This document shows positions 59,801-64,000 of a DNA stretch of 64,000 bases, in pieces. The stretch spans positions 143,679-207,678 of the forward strand of contig KV419429.1 of NCBI GenBank assembly GCA_001630475.1, in the 5' to 3' direction. The first letter of the stretch is position 1, and every line of letters begins with the position of its first letter. The notes beneath the pieces were generated by a model that saw only the letters and a list, made by a program, of their open reading frames with translations, was not told where the DNA came from and made no database searches. The stretch comes from Sistotremastrum niveocremeum HHB9708. Its lineage: Eukaryota; Basidiomycota; Agaricomycetes; Sistotremastrales; Sistotremastraceae. The translations under genes were made by a program, and so were the position numbers.

Positions 59801-62800
59801 CACGATATACGTACACCAGAAAATTGTGGGCTGACCTCATCTATCGCACTCCCCAAGCACTTCTGAATCGAAAATCAGCGGTGCAATGAGCTTGACAACG
59901 AGCATACGTGGCACAATGTGTAGGCGCCGGCGTCGGCAGACCCGATGTGGTACAGATTCCCACGATCTCTTATGCTGGCTTGATGCTTCTGTCTTCGAAG
60001 CTTCAATTTGACGATGAACGACTCGGACCATCGTGACAAACCGTACTTCTAAACACCATCAGGAACATGGTGAAACCCTATCCAACAGGCTCTGAAATCG
60101 TGCTAATCCGGCTTGATACTCTTTGTGTTCAGAAAATTTACGCCATGCTCTTTCAAGTGGTCTCATCTCGTCATTTCAAAGCAGCTGTCAAAAGTCCTTC
60201 TCATAGCCGGTCTCATCTCCTGGATGTGCTCAGATAGCTTGAGGATATATATCTTATTTCGCCTTCTTGATCAACGCCTTTGCCACCTCCAGAAGAGACA
60301 GGTCCGATATCAGGCATATGATGCTTCCGGGGCCTGGGAAGTTGAAGCGATAACCCAACATATTTCTGAAGAAGATGGAATATGAGGCATTGATTGATGG
60401 GTCTTCAGATTGCAGCTACAGTCAATGGCGCCCTTCGGTAAGTCCGTTTCTATCCATCTTCCTCCTGTTATTCACTTCGGAACTAGCTTTGGAGCTTGGT
60501 CAGCGACACCGATAGAATCACAGAAAAATTTCCCTAAGATACAATCTCAACACTCAGTCTCTATCTCTCCCGATTCTTGACCCCCGGCCCCGTCGACCTC
60601 GTCGGCGATAGGTGCTGCCTCACCGATACCCAACGTCTTATCATACTGCATGACACTTCGAATGAAGAGATTACAGATCAAGCGCGCTGGTTACATGTGC
60701 CAAAATGCCAATACCGAAACGGGGCCTCGTGCCATTCTTTCGCTGCTTTCTTCTATGTCGATTTTTGGCAACGTCAGACTAAACGCTCATCAAACACCTC
60801 GATTCTCAACGAATGGTCTCAGGTATATCAATGTTCCCCTGTCCTTCTTCAGATCCAAGGCCCGGGACGATCGCCCTTCTTTAAAACGCTGGTCAGCTTC
60901 ATGCGTCAATTTGATTGAATCGCCGGGCGTACCTGGCTCAAATAGGATTGAATAAAATTCCTCATCTGAACCCTCGCAATGCCCAGAGCGCCTGGAACCC
61001 GTAGGCGTAGCTCGGAATGTACGTCAGTACTAGTCACTGGGCAAGCCGGCTACTATCTCCTTGCTGGTCTTGGTCTGATATCCAGGTCTATTCACGCGTG
61101 GATGCTCACTATATTGGTGTCTTGGAAGACAGAAATAGGTCGAAAGGGCCGGGCTGGCTCACTGGCTATGCTTGAAATTGATTGAACACCACATCACGTT
61201 TGTGGACGGAAAACAGGACCGCCCGTGCGCATCGCTTTGGCATTCTGGCTTCATGAACCCGAATTAGGGGTGACTATTGCACATAAATACTTTGACGCTC
61301 TGCAACGGCGGTCCTCAAGTGCCAGTGTTCTGGTACGATCTTCTTGTTTCGTAAGCTTGGCATGACAACCCTGCGTACTATAGTCTGTTGGACAATCGAT
61401 TTTTTCTTCCGCACTCAAGTGATGTGATTAATGAGAATCTCCTTAAACTATTGAGATAGGGAGAATTTGCTACGGATTAGAGTGGCAACTTCACGCTGTT
61501 CGATGTGCCCGGATTTAGTGACCGCAGGTCCGATGCTGACGTCACATTTCCCTCCCGATTTCCGACGCATTCGCCTCCGATCTTCATCCGAATCGAAGTG
61601 TATCGACCGACCACGACGCCGTCCAGTTGCCTGCTCCCTACCGTGGCAGCGTTGCTGCATTAAATCCTCCGTCCTCCTATATTATTCCTAACTATATTCA
61701 CTCTACTTCCATATACATAATTCGAGAACCCTGCTGTGAAAGCCAAGGATTGCAAGGACCGTTCTGGAAACGCCGTCGACCCAAAAGATCGTCACCATCG
61801 CTCAATTTCGCTCTCCGAATCATTTCAATATCTCTCTGTCGGTTCCAGCCCCTTTGACTCTCTGTTTAATGCTGCCATCATCAAGGCCACCCGCCCCGGC
61901 CTCCTGTCCACCCCCAGCCGTGAAACAAAGCAGTCACCGCTTTCAGAAGGTGCATACGAGCGTCAGGAGATGGACGCGAGTCGTATGGCGTCACTTTCAA
62001 AAGCATGCCGGTGCTGGGATATTGGCGAGCGTCGCGTATTTTGATCCTGGCAACTGGTCAGTCGATTTGCAAGCCGGCTCATTATTTGGGTATAAGCTTT
62101 TGTTCGTGGTTCTGATGGCAGGTTTGGGCGCCGTCGTGCTTCAGGTGTGTCGGGAGTCATTCTGCATATTGTAAGAGCTCAACCGAATTAACAGATCATG
62201 GCCGCTAAACTTGGTTGTGTCACGGGACGAGGTGCGCTGGTTCTTCATTTTGAGCTATTCATTCTGACAAAATTCGCTTTTAGATTTAGCTGTACATTGT
62301 CGGCAGCGCCTATCAAATCATCCTCGTCATCCCCACCTGGTCCGCTATCTGGTGCTGTATCCTCTGTACGCTGCATCAGAGATTGCAATCATTTCCACCG
62401 ACTTGGCCGAACTTCTTGTCAGAAATTCTTAATTCATACCCTCTTTCTTGCTATCTAAAGATGGTTCTCCAGGGATCCGCTATCGCATTAAACTTACTCA
62501 TTCCGAGACTGCCTTTATTCGCCGCCGTGCTTTTGACCTCCTTCGATGTCTTTGTTGTCCTATTATTAGGTGATCCCTCTGATCGTTCGCGGCCCATACG
62601 CGTTTTTGAATTGGGCATTGCGATGCTGGTGAGCGAATCGGCTGTTGCAGCTCTCAAACATTTTCTGACTCGCTGATAGGTCTTTGTTGTGTTTATCTGC
62701 TTCATCATCCTCATCGTCGAAGTAAGCCCACAGTGGGGCCACGTATTCCAGGGGTTCCTTCCTTCGAAAGCAGTGTTCAAATCCGAAGCGCTGTATACAT

Positions 62801-64000
62801 GTGCGTCTCCACGAATTTCATAAATCAGTCCTGCAGCTCACACTCTGTTGACAGCTATCGGAATCATCGGTGCTACAGTGATGCCACATGCGCTGTTCCT
62901 AGGTTCTTCTCTAGCTACTCAAGATCGAGAGGCATCCTCGATCCAACTCGGCGATGAAGAACACGCTTGTCGCGCAACGGAAGACCCATCGGAAGATGTC
63001 TCTGAGGCGCCGAATCCTCGGATGTCGAACGGCAGTCAAGCTTATATTCTGAAGTCTCTGTGGCTCAAGATCTCCTCGGATGAAGTTCGTTCTGAACGGA
63101 AACAGAACAACAAACTTGCTTTCATTAGAGCTCATCTCATGCACAGCATCATTGATATATGTTGGTTACTTCGATCTCGTGTCAACTCAGCCTCTAATTT
63201 GCATTTCCAGCCATGAGCTTAATGGGCTTTGCAGTTGTGATAAACTCAGCGTAAGTTAGTCCTCCGGGATTAACGAACGTATTCTCACAATGAACTCGTG
63301 ATTGCGTAGCATTCTCATACTCGCTGGTGCAGTATTCTTTTATGATTCCACAACGACTCCAGGCGTAGACTCCCCAGCAAGTCTCTTCGACGCTTACGCA
63401 CTTATCCATCAAAGAATGGGAAAAGGTCTGAGCTTATGGTCCGCACCTTCCACGACCTTGTCATGTTAATTCGATGTTCAGCTGCCGCCATAACGTTCGC
63501 TCTTGCGCTCTTAGCGTCCGGTCAAAGCGCTTCGATCACGGCCACATTAGCAGGACAGATAGTATCAAATGGTTTTATAAACTGGAATATATCAGTCCGT
63601 GTCATTCACTCAAAGCGAAGATACGCTTCCTAACTCTTTTTCCTCCTTATCAGCCCTTCAAGAGACGACTGATAACTCGATCCTTTTCCCTCCTTCCCTC
63701 GACAATAATCGCAGCAGCGCTCGGAAAGTCCGGTATCGATTCCTTACTTGTCGCTTCACAAGTTGTCCTCAGTTTCGTGCTGCCATTCGTCATATTTCCA
63801 CTAGTATGGTTGACTTCGAAGGAGGACGTCATGTGGGCTACTGTTGACCGAGGGACTGGAGAAGGTTCTTCTGAACTTCGCGTCAATTATAAGAACGGGA
63901 AGGCTATGATGACTCTTGGATATTTGATATGGATTGTCGTCGTACTGGCCAACGCGTATGCCATCGTCGCGTTGTGCATGGGACAAGGGGGATAATAATA

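Overview
This is nuclear DNA from a filamentous fungus, most likely an agaricomycete basidiomycete. The signs are split genes with many short introns (about 45-65 bp) whose donor is very often GTACGT, a C2-NACHT-WD40 NLR family, a CBM1-tailed CE5 esterase, a heme-thiolate peroxygenase and bicovalent-type FAD oxidases. There are no bacterial operons, rRNA, CRISPR arrays or recognisable retroelements. I built exon models by hand from splice signals and reading frame. Most close exactly in frame, which is the main support for them.

Layout: 1-2.8 kb is the 3' part of an NLR (WD40 end). 3.1-7.1 kb is a divergent pair, an FMN-binding split-barrel protein and an aldo-keto reductase. 7.1-11.5 kb is gene-poor and repeat-bearing. 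11.5-21.6 kb is the most striking block. It holds three paralogues built on a papain-like cysteine-peptidase domain (DUB-like, with Cys...Asp-x-His), two of them fused to a complete RING-IBR-RING (RBR) E3 ligase. With them lie a stand-alone 76-residue ubiquitin-like protein ending LPGG-RY and a half ubiquitin. 21.8-26.9 kb has a small membrane protein (Aim19-like), a regulator-like protein and a secreted CE5-CBM1 esterase. 29.4-35.6 kb has a coiled-coil gene and a C2-NACHT-WD40 NLR paralogous to the one at the left edge. 35.8-37.9 kb is an APC amino-acid permease. 38-42.7 kb is an island of DNA transposon remnants: a TA-flanked MITE, a larger TA-flanked element, and a hAT-like MITE with a perfect 8-bp target duplication nested inside it. 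42.7-49.1 kb has a second regulator-like paralogue, a 75-aa protein, a dienelactone hydrolase and a degenerate dihydroxyacetone-kinase-like protein. 52-64 kb has a Ser/Pro/Gly-rich protein, an FAD oxidase, a heme-thiolate peroxygenase and an Nramp metal transporter.

How it may fit together (inference): the ubiquitin-like protein, the peptidase-RBR fusions and the nearby NLRs look like an accessory ubiquitin-like conjugation or immunity locus. One fusion (13.6-16.2 kb) keeps every predicted catalytic residue. Its two relatives have lost different parts: one lacks the peptidase His, the other lacks the Cys and the whole RBR. The right end looks like a secreted oxidative toolkit (FAD oxidase giving H2O2, peroxygenase using it) next to a metal importer.
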